64,000 nt of DNA. Source: Streptomyces aureoverticillatus (GTDB taxonomy: Bacteria; Actinomycetota; Actinomycetes; Streptomycetales; Streptomycetaceae). The stretch's first letter is position 1, and every line of letters begins with the position of its first letter. Of the stretch, positions 38,803-46,676 are shown in pieces. The notes beneath the pieces were generated by a model. That model did no database searches, was not told where the DNA came from, and was given only the letters and a program-made list of their open reading frames with translations. Location: NCBI RefSeq assembly GCF_014649395.1, contig NZ_BMSY01000005.1:620001-684000 (forward strand), in the 5' to 3' direction. A program made the position numbers and the translations under genes.

Positions 38803-40243
38803 GCCGCACCCGCAGCCGCTCCCCCAACGGCAGCCCGCCAGGAGCGCCTGGGGCACCGTGAGGCGCACCCATCGCACCCATCCCACCCGGCACGCTCTCG
38901 ATGCGGGCAACGACCGCCGGCTCCGCCAACTGCACCGTCCCCACGGTCGGTTCGCGCTCCTTCACGTCCACCACGACCCCCTCGAAGACCTCCCCGACCC
39001 GGTCCTTCAAGAGGGCCGCCTCGACGATGTCCACGCAGCCGCGCTCCACGGAGTTGGCGCGCCGCGTGCCCTCGGCCATCTCCCGGGGCAGCTCCGGCAG
39101 CGCGGCGAGCACCCACTCCGGCGGCTCCTCGCCCGCGCACGCGGCCAGGCACAGCTCGGCGGCGTACCGGTCGACGAGGCGGCGCAGCGGCGCGGTGCAG
39201 TGCGCGTACGGCGCGGCCACCGCGGCGTGCGTCGTCAGCTCCGGCACCTCGCCCGCGCCGAACGCCGTGTACCCGGCGCCGCGCAGCAGCGTCGTGCACT
39301 CCTGGAGGAACGCCGCGTGGTGCGAATCGCGCGGGTCGAGGGAGCGTACGAGCTGTGCGTACGGGACGTGGTGCGGCCAGTCGATGCCGAGGGCCTTCGC
39401 GGTGTGGCGCAGCCGGCCGACCGCGCCGTCGGGGGCGGTCGGCAGCGTCCGCAGGATGCCGGTACCAGAGGCGATCATGAGCTCGGCGGCGGCCATGCCG
39501 GTGAGGAGCGAGATCTGGGCGTTCCAGCCGTCGGCGGGCAGCGGGGCGCGGAAGGCCAGTTCGTACGTCCCGTCCTTCTCGGTCACCTCCTGCTCGGGCA
39601 CGTTCAGCGAGATGCCGCCGCGCTCGACCTCCAGTTGCTCGCGCAGCCGCCCGATGTCGGCGAGCAGGGCGACGGCCTCCTCGGCGGTTCCCGCGTCGAC
39701 GGCGCGCTGTACGCCGTCGTAGTCGAGCTTGGCGCGGCTGCGGACCAGGGCGCGGCGCACGTCGGTGCGCTCAGTGCGGCCGTCCGCGTCCAGGTCGAGC
39801 GTCCACAGCACGGCCGGACAGGTCTGGTCGGGCAGCAGACTGGCCGCGCCCTCGCTGAGCGGGGTGGGGTGCAGGGGGATCTTCCCGTCGGGGAAGTAGA
39901 GGGTGGTGACGCGGCGGTGCGCCTCGGTGTCGAGGGGGCCCGAGGGGGTGACGTACGCGGCCACGTCCGCGATCGCGTACCGCACCCGGAAGCCGCCGCC
40001 CGCCCGCCGCGACAGGTGCATGGCCTGGTCCAGGTCGACGGACGACGGCGGGTCGACCGTGAAGAAGGGGATGCCGGTGGCGTCCTCGTCCGGCAGCCGC
40101 GGGGCCGCCGCGGCGCGTTCGGCGTCCGCGAGCACGGCGGCCGGGAAGGTCTCCCGCACGTCGAGCCGGGCGCGCAGGTCGCGCAGCGCGGCCCGCAGCG
40201 GAGCCTCGGCTGCGCCGGTCACGTGGAGCTGACGGCGGGGCAT
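38753..40243 (-). CDS. RNB-domain ribonuclease (small actinobacterial type)
   Basis: 496 residues from the ATG at 40243. The RNB catalytic strand is FFTVDPPSSVDLDQAMHLSRR, giving the metal-binding aspartates with a Gln in the last position (D-L-D-Q where RNase II has D-D), as in relatives of this group. Next come DVAAYVTPSGPLDTEAHRRVTTLYFPDGKIPLHPTPLSEGAASLLP and AHCTAPLRRLVDRYA. It degrades RNA 3' to 5'. Unlike RNase R/II it lacks recognisable cold-shock and S1 domains, ending in a short beta segment. It stands alone and is convergent with the merR operon. Confidence 0.88.
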   Translation of the reverse strand: MPRRQLHVTGAAEAPLRAALRDLRARLDVRETFPAAVLADAERAAAAPRLPDEDATGIPFFTVDPPSSVDLDQAMHLSRRAGGGFRVRYAIADVAAYVTPSGPLDTEAHRRVTTLYFPDGKIPLHPTPLSEGAASLLPDQTCPAVLWTLDLDADGRTERTDVRRALVRSRAKLDYDGVQRAVDAGTAEEAVALLADIGRLREQLEVERGGISLNVPEQEVTEKDGTYELAFRAPLPADGWNAQISLLTGMAAAELMIASGTGILRTLPTAPDGAVGRLRHTAKALGIDWPHHVPYAQLVRSLDPRDSHHAAFLQECTTLLRGAGYTAFGAGEVPELTTHAAVAAPYAHCTAPLRRLVDRYAAELCLAACAGEEPPEWVLAALPELPREMAEGTRRANSVERGCVDIVEAALLKDRVGEVFEGVVVDVKEREPTVGTVQLAEPAVVARIESVPGGMGAMGAPHGAPGAPGGLPLGERLRVRLTRADPGRAQVLFVPA

Positions 40244-40351
40244 GCACCGAGCGTAGGGCGGGGTCCGGGGGTCGGCACCCCGGACCCCGTACCCTTTCGC
40301 GGGGGCCGCACCCCTCAACGAGAACCGACCAACGAAAACGGAGACACGAAC

Positions 40352-41152
40352 GTGCTCGTCCTGTTGCCGCCGTCCGAAGGCAAGGCCGCGTCCGGCCGTG
40401 GCGCGCCCCTGAAGCCGGAGTCGCTGTCCCTGCCCGGACTCGCCGACGCGCGCGCCGCCGTCCTGGACGAGCTGGTCGAGCTGTGCGCGGCCGACGAGGA
40501 CAAGGCCCGCGAGGTGCTCGGGATCGGCGAGGGGCTGCGCGGGGAGGTCGCGAAGAACGCCGAGCTGCGGACGGCCGGGGCGCGGCCCGCCGGGGAGATC
40601 TACACCGGTGTGCTGTACGACGCCCTCGACCTCGGCTCGCTCGACGCGGCGGCCAAGCGGCGTGCGGCCCGCTCGCTGCTCGTCTTCTCCGGTCTGTGGG
40701 GCGCGGTCGGGGTGACCGACCGGATTCCCTCCTACCGGTGCTCGATGGGCGTGAAGCTGCCCGGGCTCGGGGCGCTCGGCGCGTACTGGCGCGGGCCGAT
40801 GGCCTCCGTGCTGCCCGAGGCCGCCGGGGGCGGGCTCGTGCTCGACCTGCGGTCGTCCGCGTACGCGGCCGCGTGGCGGCCGAAGGGGGAGGTCGCCGAG
40901 CGGACGGCGACCGTGCGGGTGCTGCACGCGCAGGTCGTGGACGGGGTGGAGCGGCGGTCCGTCGTCTCGCACTTCAACAAGGCCACCAAGGGGCGGATGG
41001 TGCGGGCGTTGCTCGCGGCGGGGGTGGCTCCCGCCGGGCCCGCCGAGTTGGTCACCGCTTTGCGGGATCTCGGGTACGTGGTCGAGGCGGAGGCGCCCGG
41101 GCGTCCCGGGCGGGCCTGGGCTTTGGATGTGGTGGTGCGGGAGATCCACTGA
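40352..41152 (+). CDS. yaaA: Peroxide stress protein YaaA (DUF328)
   Basis: 266 residues from a GTG with GGAG upstream. YaaA hallmarks: VLLPPSEGKAASGRGAPL at the start, YTGVLYDALDL, LLVFSGLWGAVGVTDRIPSYRCSMG, VVDLRSSAYAAAW-type segment and SVVSHFNKATKGRMVRALL near the end. In E. coli YaaA lowers free iron and DNA damage under peroxide stress. The gene is monocistronic here, followed by interspersed repeat DNA. Confidence 0.92.
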   Translation: MLVLLPPSEGKAASGRGAPLKPESLSLPGLADARAAVLDELVELCAADEDKAREVLGIGEGLRGEVAKNAELRTAGARPAGEIYTGVLYDALDLGSLDAAAKRRAARSLLVFSGLWGAVGVTDRIPSYRCSMGVKLPGLGALGAYWRGPMASVLPEAAGGGLVLDLRSSAYAAAWRPKGEVAERTATVRVLHAQVVDGVERRSVVSHFNKATKGRMVRALLAAGVAPAGPAELVTALRDLGYVVEAEAPGRPGRAWALDVVVREIH

Positions 41153-41157
41153 GGGTG

Positions 41158-41387
41158 GGCCCTGCGGGGGGCTTCCCCAGTCCCGCCCCTTCCCGTAACC
41201 AGGGGGCTCCGCCCCCTGGACCCCCTTATCGCCGCTTCGCGGCTCGTCCTCAAACGCCGGACGGGCTAGAACTTACCGGCACAATTTCAGCCCCTCCGGC
41301 GTTTGAGGAGCGGGGTCTGGGGCGGAGCCCCAGGAAGGGCGGGCGGGTGGGGGAAAAAAGCCCGTCCGGCGATTGAGGACGAGGCAG
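41158..41387. repeat. Interspersed intergenic repeat cluster, copies 4 (direct and inverted)
   Basis: Direct copy about 41158-41270: ggccctgcggggggcttccc, ccgccccttcccgtaacc, hairpin ccagggggctccgccccctgg, tcgccgcttcgcggctcgtc, cgccggacgggct. Inverted pieces follow at about 41288-41343 (agcccctccggcgtttgagg, ggtctggggcggagcccc) and 41357-41387 (agcccgtccggcgattgagg). The cluster fills the 314 bp gap between yaaA and the aldolase gene. Confidence 0.85.
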
Positions 41388-41466
41388 GCCGCAGGCCGCC
41401 GATTTCCCGTTGCGGGGTGCGCAACGGGCTTTGCGCAGGGTGTGGGAAGCGGGGCACGATGACCGC

Positions 41467-42117
41467 ATGAACCCCGCTGCCGCCGCCAAGGCCCCCGCCG
41501 CCAAGGCTTCCGTGCTGGATCTCGCCCCCGTCGTCCCCGTGGTCGTCGTGGACGACCCGCACGATGCCGTCCCGCTCGCGCGGGCGCTCGTCGCGGGTGG
41601 GCTTCCGGCGATCGAGGTGACGCTGCGGACGCCCGTCGCGCTGGACGCGATCCGGGCGATCGCCGACGGCGTGCCGGACGCGGTCGTCGGGGCCGGCACC
41701 GTCATCTCGGCGCGGAACGTCGCGGACGCGGTGGACGCGGGCGCCCGTTTCCTCGTCAGTCCCGGCTGGACGCCGACGCTGCTCGACGCGATGAAGGCGT
41801 CGGGTGTGCCGTTCCTGCCGGGGGTCTCGACCACCTCGGAGGTGGTGGCGCTGCTGGAGCAGGGCGTCGACGAGATGAAGTTCTTCCCGGCGGAGGCGGC
41901 GGGCGGCACCGCGTACCTGAAGTCCCTCGCGGGCCCGCTGCCGCAGGCCCGCTTCTGTCCCACCGGCGGCATCTCCGCCGCCTCCGCGCCCGCCTACCTC
42001 GGCCTGAAGAACGTCGGCTGCGTGGGCGGGAGCTGGATGCTCCCGGCCGACGCGGTCGCGGCCAAGGACTGGGCGCGCGTGGAGTCGCTGGCCCGGGAGG
42101 CGGCGGCCCTGCGCTGA
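41467..42117 (+). CDS. eda: 2-dehydro-3-deoxyphosphogluconate aldolase (KDPG/KHG aldolase)
   Basis: 216 residues. The class I aldolase shows VVPVVVVDDPHDAVPLARALVAGGLPAIEVTLRTPVALDAIRAI with the catalytic glutamate in E-V-T-L-R, GAGTVISARNVADAVDAGARFLVSPG, and the Schiff-base lysine in DEMKFFPAEAAGGTAYLKSLAGPLP followed by FCPTGGISAASAPAYL. It splits KDPG to pyruvate and glyceraldehyde 3-phosphate in the Entner-Doudoroff or uronate routes. The first about 15 residues are a low-complexity Ala/Lys leader. Monocistronic. Confidence 0.92.
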   Translation: MNPAAAAKAPAAKASVLDLAPVVPVVVVDDPHDAVPLARALVAGGLPAIEVTLRTPVALDAIRAIADGVPDAVVGAGTVISARNVADAVDAGARFLVSPGWTPTLLDAMKASGVPFLPGVSTTSEVVALLEQGVDEMKFFPAEAAGGTAYLKSLAGPLPQARFCPTGGISAASAPAYLGLKNVGCVGGSWMLPADAVAAKDWARVESLAREAAALR

Positions 42118-42160
42118 GCCGCACGGCGGGCAGCCGCACGCCCCGCGCGGCCCCGCCCCC

Positions 42161-43648
42161 TCAGCGCAGGTGCGCCGTGTCGTTCAGCAGCCGCACGCTC
42201 GCGTTGCCGTCCCCGTAGTACGCCACCGCCGACAGCGACGCCGCCGACAGCTCCATGCGGAACAGCGACTCCGGCGGCGCGCCGAGGGCGAGCCTGACCA
42301 GGGTCTTGATGGGCGTGACGTGCGTGACGAGCAGCACGGTGCGGCCCGCGTACGCCGCCAGGAGCTTGTCGCGGGCGGCCTCGACGCGGGTCGTGACCTC
42401 GGCGAAGGACTCGCCGCCGGGCGGCGCGGCGTCCGGCGAGGCCAGCCACGCGTTCAGCTCGTCGGGCTGCCGCTCGCGCACCTCGGCGAAGGTCAGCCCC
42501 TCCCAGTCCCCGAAGTCCGTCTCGCGCAGGCCCTCTTCGAGGTGTACGTCGAGTCCGAGCCGGGCGGCGATGGTGCGGGCGGTCTCCTGGCAGCGCAGCA
42601 GCGGAGAGGAGACGACGGCCTGGACGGTGCCGCGCGCGGCCAGCGCGGCGGCGACACGCACGGCCTGTTCCCTGCCGATGTCCGACAAGGACGGGTTGCT
42701 GCCGCCGCTGCCGGAGAAGCGCTTCTGGGGCGTCAGCGGGGTCTCGCCGTGGCGCAGGAGCACGAAGGTCGCCGGGGCGCCGAGGTCGGCGGGCGCGGCC
42801 CACCCGACGGGCGGGGTCGCGGTGACCGCCGCCCCACCCACGCCGTCGGCCCCCGCCCCGGCCGCGACGGACCGCGCCGCACGCACGTCGGCCGCGGCCC
42901 CCGTCGTCGTACCGGAAGACCCGCTGGAGGCGGCATCGGAGCCGGCCACCGAAGAACCGCTCCCACCGTCGGCGTATCCGCCGCCCGCGCCCGGCGTCAC
43001 GGCGCCGCGCCCGGTGGCGGCAGACCGGCTCGCGGCCTTCCCCGCATCACCGGCACCAGCACGGTCACCGGCACCGGCCGAACCCGCAAGCGCCGCCCGC
43101 GCCCGCGCGGCGCCCGCCGCCGCGTCCCCGGGCGGCCCGGCCGGAGCACCGGCATCGGCACCGGCACGACCAGCCGCGCGCGCAGGGCGGGCGGGGCTGT
43201 CGAGGTCTGCCGTCGAAGCCGACGGCGACCACTGCTCGCCCCGCTTGCCCGCGTCCATCGCCTCGTTGGCGAGCCGGTCCGCGTGCTTGTTCTTCTCGCG
43301 GGGGATCCACTCGTACGTCACCTGGGAGGCGGGGAAGACCCGCGCCGCCTCGGCCGCGAGCGGCTTCATGCCGGGGTGCTTGATCTTCCAGCGGCCCGAC
43401 ATCTGCTCGACGACCAGCTTGGAGTCCATGCGGACATGGACCTCCGCCGCCGGGTCCAGGGCGTGGGCCGCCTTGAGACCCGCGACCAGGCCCTTGTACT
43501 CGGCGACGTTGTTCGTCGCGACACCGATGTACTCGGCCGCCTCCGCCAGGGTCTCCCCGGATTCCGCGTCGATGACGACCGCGCCATAGCCCGCGGGCCC
43601 CGGGTTGCCCCGGGAGCCGCCGTCGGCCTCGACGATGAACTCCCGCAC
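42161..43648 (-). CDS. Bifunctional RNase HI / acid phosphatase
   Basis: 495 residues. N-terminal RNase HI (1-about 130): FIVEADGGSRGNPGPAGYGAVVIDAESGE, VRMDSKLVVEQMSGRWKIKHP and the D-E-D-D catalytic residues. A long Ala/Gly/Pro linker of about 140 residues follows. The C-terminal histidine phosphatase has LLRHGETPLTPQKRFSGSGGSNPSLSDIGREQAVRVAAAL with the RHG motif, then VVSSPLLRCQETARTIAA and VTHVTPIKTLVRLALG. This is the actinobacterial counterpart of Mycobacterium Rv2228c, joining RNA-DNA hybrid cleavage with a phosphatase. It is the last of a conserved three-gene run with the zinc-ribbon and NIF3 genes. Confidence 0.95.
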   Translation of the reverse strand: MREFIVEADGGSRGNPGPAGYGAVVIDAESGETLAEAAEYIGVATNNVAEYKGLVAGLKAAHALDPAAEVHVRMDSKLVVEQMSGRWKIKHPGMKPLAAEAARVFPASQVTYEWIPREKNKHADRLANEAMDAGKRGEQWSPSASTADLDSPARPARAAGRAGADAGAPAGPPGDAAAGAARARAALAGSAGAGDRAGAGDAGKAASRSAATGRGAVTPGAGGGYADGGSGSSVAGSDAASSGSSGTTTGAAADVRAARSVAAGAGADGVGGAAVTATPPVGWAAPADLGAPATFVLLRHGETPLTPQKRFSGSGGSNPSLSDIGREQAVRVAAALAARGTVQAVVSSPLLRCQETARTIAARLGLDVHLEEGLRETDFGDWEGLTFAEVRERQPDELNAWLASPDAAPPGGESFAEVTTRVEAARDKLLAAYAGRTVLLVTHVTPIKTLVRLALGAPPESLFRMELSAASLSAVAYYGDGNASVRLLNDTAHLR

Positions 43649-43660
43649 CGCACGCGCCCC

Positions 43661-44404
43661 TTACAGACCGGACTCGGCGGTGCGCACCAGGATGCGGCGG
43701 CAGTTCTCGCAGCGCAGGACCGTGTCGGGGGACGCGGCCTTGACCTCGTTCACTTCGGTGATGTTCAGCTCCAGGCGGCAGCCCTCGCAGCGCCGCTGGT
43801 AGAGCTTGGCGGCGCCGACGCCGCCCTGCTGCGCCCGCAGCTTGTCGTAGAGCTTGAGCAGGTCGGCGGGGATGGAACCGGCGACGACCTCGCGCTCCTT
43901 GGTGACCGTGCCGGCCTCGCGGTCCAGCTCACCGGTGGCGGCGTCGCGGCGGGCCGTCGCGTCGTCGATCTTCGACTGGACGGACGAGACGCGCTCGGTC
44001 AGCTCGGTCACGCGCTCCTGCGCGGACTCGCGGCGCTCCATGACCTCCAGGACGATGTCCTCGAGGTCGCCCTGGCGCTTGGCGAGCGAGGCGATCTCCT
44101 TCTGGAGGTTCTCCAGGTCCTTGGGCGAGGTGATCGCGCCGGAGTCCAGGCGCTTCTGGTCGCGGGCGGCGCGCTGGCGCACCTGGTCCACGTCCTGCTC
44201 CGCCTTGAGCTGCTCGCGGGCGCAGTCGCTCTCCTCGGTCGTCGCGGCGACGAGCAGGTCGCGGAGCTGCGTGAGGTCCTTCGTCAGCGACTCGATCTCG
44301 GCGTGCTCGGGCAGCGCCTGGCGCTTGTGCGCGAGCTGCGTGAGGCGTACGTCCAGGTCCTGGAGGTCGAGCAGACGGATCTGGTCGGCGGGCGCGGCGT
44401 TCAG
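43661..44404 (-). CDS. C4-type zinc ribbon protein (coiled coil), CTG start
   Basis: 247 residues if started at the CTG at 44404, which has GGAG seven bases upstream and overlaps the NIF3 stop (CTGA); no ATG/GTG/TTG exists in frame between the upstream gene and residue 72. The protein begins LNAAPADQIRLLDLQDLDVRLTQL, runs as a long coiled coil (DLENLQKEIASLAKRQGDLEDIVLEVMERRESAQERVTELTERV), and ends in a zinc ribbon with CEGC and CENC. Family members are thought to bind nucleic acid or work with RNases; it sits between the RNase H/phosphatase and NIF3 genes as usual in actinobacteria. Confidence 0.88.
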   Translation of the reverse strand: MNAAPADQIRLLDLQDLDVRLTQLAHKRQALPEHAEIESLTKDLTQLRDLLVAATTEESDCAREQLKAEQDVDQVRQRAARDQKRLDSGAITSPKDLENLQKEIASLAKRQGDLEDIVLEVMERRESAQERVTELTERVSSVQSKIDDATARRDAATGELDREAGTVTKEREVVAGSIPADLLKLYDKLRAQQGGVGAAKLYQRRCEGCRLELNITEVNEVKAASPDTVLRCENCRRILVRTAESGL

Positions 44405-45309
44405 TTGGGGGCTCCTGGGGAATCAAGAGGGGCGCGCGAAGCGCCCGCTGCAAGGGCGGTGGTGGGAGACGGGCGGGCTGCTGAGGACGACGCCGAGTGG
44501 GCGGTCCAAGGGTCGGTGACCGTCTTCGAGACGTGGACGCGAAGTCCCCATCCGTGCCGGTCGGAGATCTCGTCGAGCTGAGCCGCGGCCAGCTCGCACC
44601 AGGGCCACTCGGTGGCCCAGTGCGCGGCGTCGAGCAGCGCGAGCGGCGCCTGGGCGCGCGCCTCCGAGGCCGGGTGGTGGCGCAGGTCGGCGGTGAGGAA
44701 GGCGTCCACGCCCGCGGCCCGGACGGCGTCGAAGAGGCTGTCGCCGGAGCCGCCGCTGACCGCGACCGTGCGGATCGGCTGCTCCGGGTCGCCGGCGACG
44801 CGGATGCCCTGCGCCGTGGCGGGCAGGCACTTGGCCGCGAGGTCGGCGAACTCGGCGAGCGTCAGCGGGTGTTCGAGCTCGCAGACCCGGCCGAGGCCGC
44901 GCCGCCCGTGCTCGTCGCTCGCGTCCGGTACGAGGGGGCCCACGACGCGCAGGTCGAGGGCGCCCGCGAGGGCGTCGCTCACGCCCGGGTCGGCGGAGTC
45001 GGCGTTGGTGTGCGCGACGTGCAGGGCGATGTCGTTCTTGATCAGCTCGTGCACGACCCGGCCCTTGAACGTCGACGCCGCGACCGTCGTCGTACCCCGC
45101 AGATACAGCGGGTGGTGCGTGACGAGCAGGTCGGCGCCGAGGCGCACCGCCTCGTCGACGATCTCCTGGACGGGGTCGACGGCGAACAGGACCCGCGAGA
45201 CCTCGGCCTCGGGATCGCCGCACACGGTGCCGACGGCGTCCCACTGCTCGGCCCGCTCCGCGGGCCACAGGGCGTCGAGGGCGGCGATGACTTCAGACAG
45301 ACGGGGCAC
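44401..45309 (-). CDS. NIF3-like dinuclear metal protein (GTP cyclohydrolase I type 2 family)
   Basis: 302 residues, GTG start giving VPRLSEVIAALDALWPAERAEQWD. Hallmarks: SRVLFAVDPVQEIVDEAVRLGADLLVTHHPLYLRG (metal-binding H-H), HVAHTNADSADPGVSDALA, and the C-terminal DAAHWATEWPWCELAAAQL (H and E ligands). It forms a hexamer with two metals per chain; role unclear. The stop overlaps the CTG start of the zinc-ribbon gene, and the three downstream genes (NIF3, zinc ribbon, RNase H) are probably one operon. The C-terminal low-complexity tail (AAGASRAPLDSPGAPN) is not conserved. Confidence 0.92.
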   Translation of the reverse strand: MPRLSEVIAALDALWPAERAEQWDAVGTVCGDPEAEVSRVLFAVDPVQEIVDEAVRLGADLLVTHHPLYLRGTTTVAASTFKGRVVHELIKNDIALHVAHTNADSADPGVSDALAGALDLRVVGPLVPDASDEHGRRGLGRVCELEHPLTLAEFADLAAKCLPATAQGIRVAGDPEQPIRTVAVSGGSGDSLFDAVRAAGVDAFLTADLRHHPASEARAQAPLALLDAAHWATEWPWCELAAAQLDEISDRHGWGLRVHVSKTVTDPWTAHSASSSAARPSPTTALAAGASRAPLDSPGAPN

Positions 45310-45430
45310 GAATGCAAGGCTACCTGGCCCTCTTTTGCGCCTGGACCGGCGCCGCTCTCGCGGACCTGGCTGATCACCGTCGGGGTGCCTCAATTGATGG
45401 CTGCGGTGATCTCCACCACAGCCAAGACGC

Positions 45431-46471
45431 CTACTTGACCAGGTGCTTCCGCAGATCGTCGAGCACCGAGTCCGCCGCTGTCACGCCGAGGCCCAGGTAC
45501 CAGGTCTCGTCCGGGACGTCCTTGGCGTGCCCGGCCTTGACCGCGTCGAGCTTCTTCCACAGGGGGTTCTTCTCGGCGGCCGAGCGGCCGGTCTTCTTGG
45601 CGTCGCCGTAGACGCCGGTGAAGATCCAGTCCGCGTCGGCCTGGTCGATCTTCTCCGGGCTGATCTCGGCGGCGAGCTCGAAGGGCCGCTGGTTCTTGGG
45701 GCGGGGCAGGCCTGCGTCGTCCAGGATGGTGCCGATGAAGGACGCCCCGGCGTAGAGGCGGATGCGGTCGGGCATGTAGCGCAGCATCGTGACGGTGGGC
45801 TTGTCGGCGCCGATGTCCTTGCCGAGGGCCTTCGCCTTCTTCTCGTACGCGCCCAGCTCGGCCTTGGCGTCGGCGGTCCTGTCGAGCGCGGCGGCGTTGA
45901 GGAGGTAGTTCTCCTTCCAGGTGAAGCCGGGGCGCACGGAGAAGACGGTGGGGGCGATCTTGGAGAGCTGCGGGTAGAGCTTGGCGGCGCGCAGCTCGCT
46001 GCCGAGGATCAGGTCGGGCTTGAGGTTCGCGATCGCCTCGAGGTTGAGCGCGTTGATGGTGCCGACGTTCTTGGGGCTGCCCGCGTCCTTCTTCAGGTAG
46101 CCGGGGATGCCGTCGTCGCCCTCGGTGGGGGCGTAGCCGACGGGCTTGACGCCGAGGGACACGACGTTGTCGAGCTCACCGACGTCCAGGACCACGACCC
46201 GCTTCGGCGCCTGCTTGAGTTCCGTCGTGCCCATCGCGTGCTTGATGGTGCGCGGGAACTGGCCGGGCTTGGCGCTGGTGCCCATCTTCGCCGTCTTCTC
46301 GGCGGCCTGGGCGAACTCGTCGCCGCCCTGGGCCACGGCCTTGCTGCCGCTGCCGTTGTCGGACTTGCCGGAGCCGTCGTCGCCGGACCCGCACGCCGAC
46401 AGGGCGAGGGCGCCGGCCACGGCGAGGGCGAGGGCGGCGGTGCCGCGGTGCGGGCGACGGCGTGGGGACAT
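45431..46471 (-). CDS. Iron-siderophore ABC transporter substrate-binding lipoprotein
   Basis: 346 residues. The signal ends in lipobox LALSACGSG. After a Gly/Ser linker comes the FecB/FhuD-type fold: ELKQAPKRVVVLDVGELDNVVSLGVKPVGYAPTEG, LNLEAIANLKPDLILGSELRAAKLYPQLSKIAPTVFSVRP, then a C-terminal lobe ADADWIFTGVYGDAKKTG. It captures ferric siderophores outside the membrane and delivers them to an ABC permease that is not encoded nearby. A matching iron box lies about 25-45 bp upstream, so it is expected to be induced when iron is scarce. Confidence 0.9.
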   Translation of the reverse strand: MSPRRRPHRGTAALALAVAGALALSACGSGDDGSGKSDNGSGSKAVAQGGDEFAQAAEKTAKMGTSAKPGQFPRTIKHAMGTTELKQAPKRVVVLDVGELDNVVSLGVKPVGYAPTEGDDGIPGYLKKDAGSPKNVGTINALNLEAIANLKPDLILGSELRAAKLYPQLSKIAPTVFSVRPGFTWKENYLLNAAALDRTADAKAELGAYEKKAKALGKDIGADKPTVTMLRYMPDRIRLYAGASFIGTILDDAGLPRPKNQRPFELAAEISPEKIDQADADWIFTGVYGDAKKTGRSAAEKNPLWKKLDAVKAGHAKDVPDETWYLGLGVTAADSVLDDLRKHLVK

Positions 46472-46495
46472 CGGTACTCCAGGGAGCTGAGCAAC

Positions 46496-46515
46496 TTAGG
46501 TTCGCCTAACTGTAA
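46496..46515 (-). promoter_or_regulatory. DmdR1/IdeR-type iron box
   Basis: Read on the minus strand, ttaggcgaacctaa closely matches the right-hand part of the actinobacterial iron box (ttaggctaacctaa), one base different, with ttacag before it. It sits just upstream of the siderophore-binding protein gene, where the iron-loaded DtxR-family repressor would bind. Confidence 0.8.
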
Positions 46516-46676
46516 GGGTCGGTCTCCCCCGGGGCACAGCGGGCCCCCACGCAGCACAGTCGCCCCCGGCTTCTCAGGCGAATCGTCACTTCGCCACACG
46601 TACGCGTGAAGCGAGATGCCTCGCGTGCCACGCCAGCACGTGCGAAAACTAGCGTCGCGGGCGGAGGTGACCCCAG

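Noticed and set aside
40244..41149. N-terminal extension of the RNB ribonuclease to 41149
   Set aside because: It is antisense to yaaA; the ATG at 40243 fits the family start.
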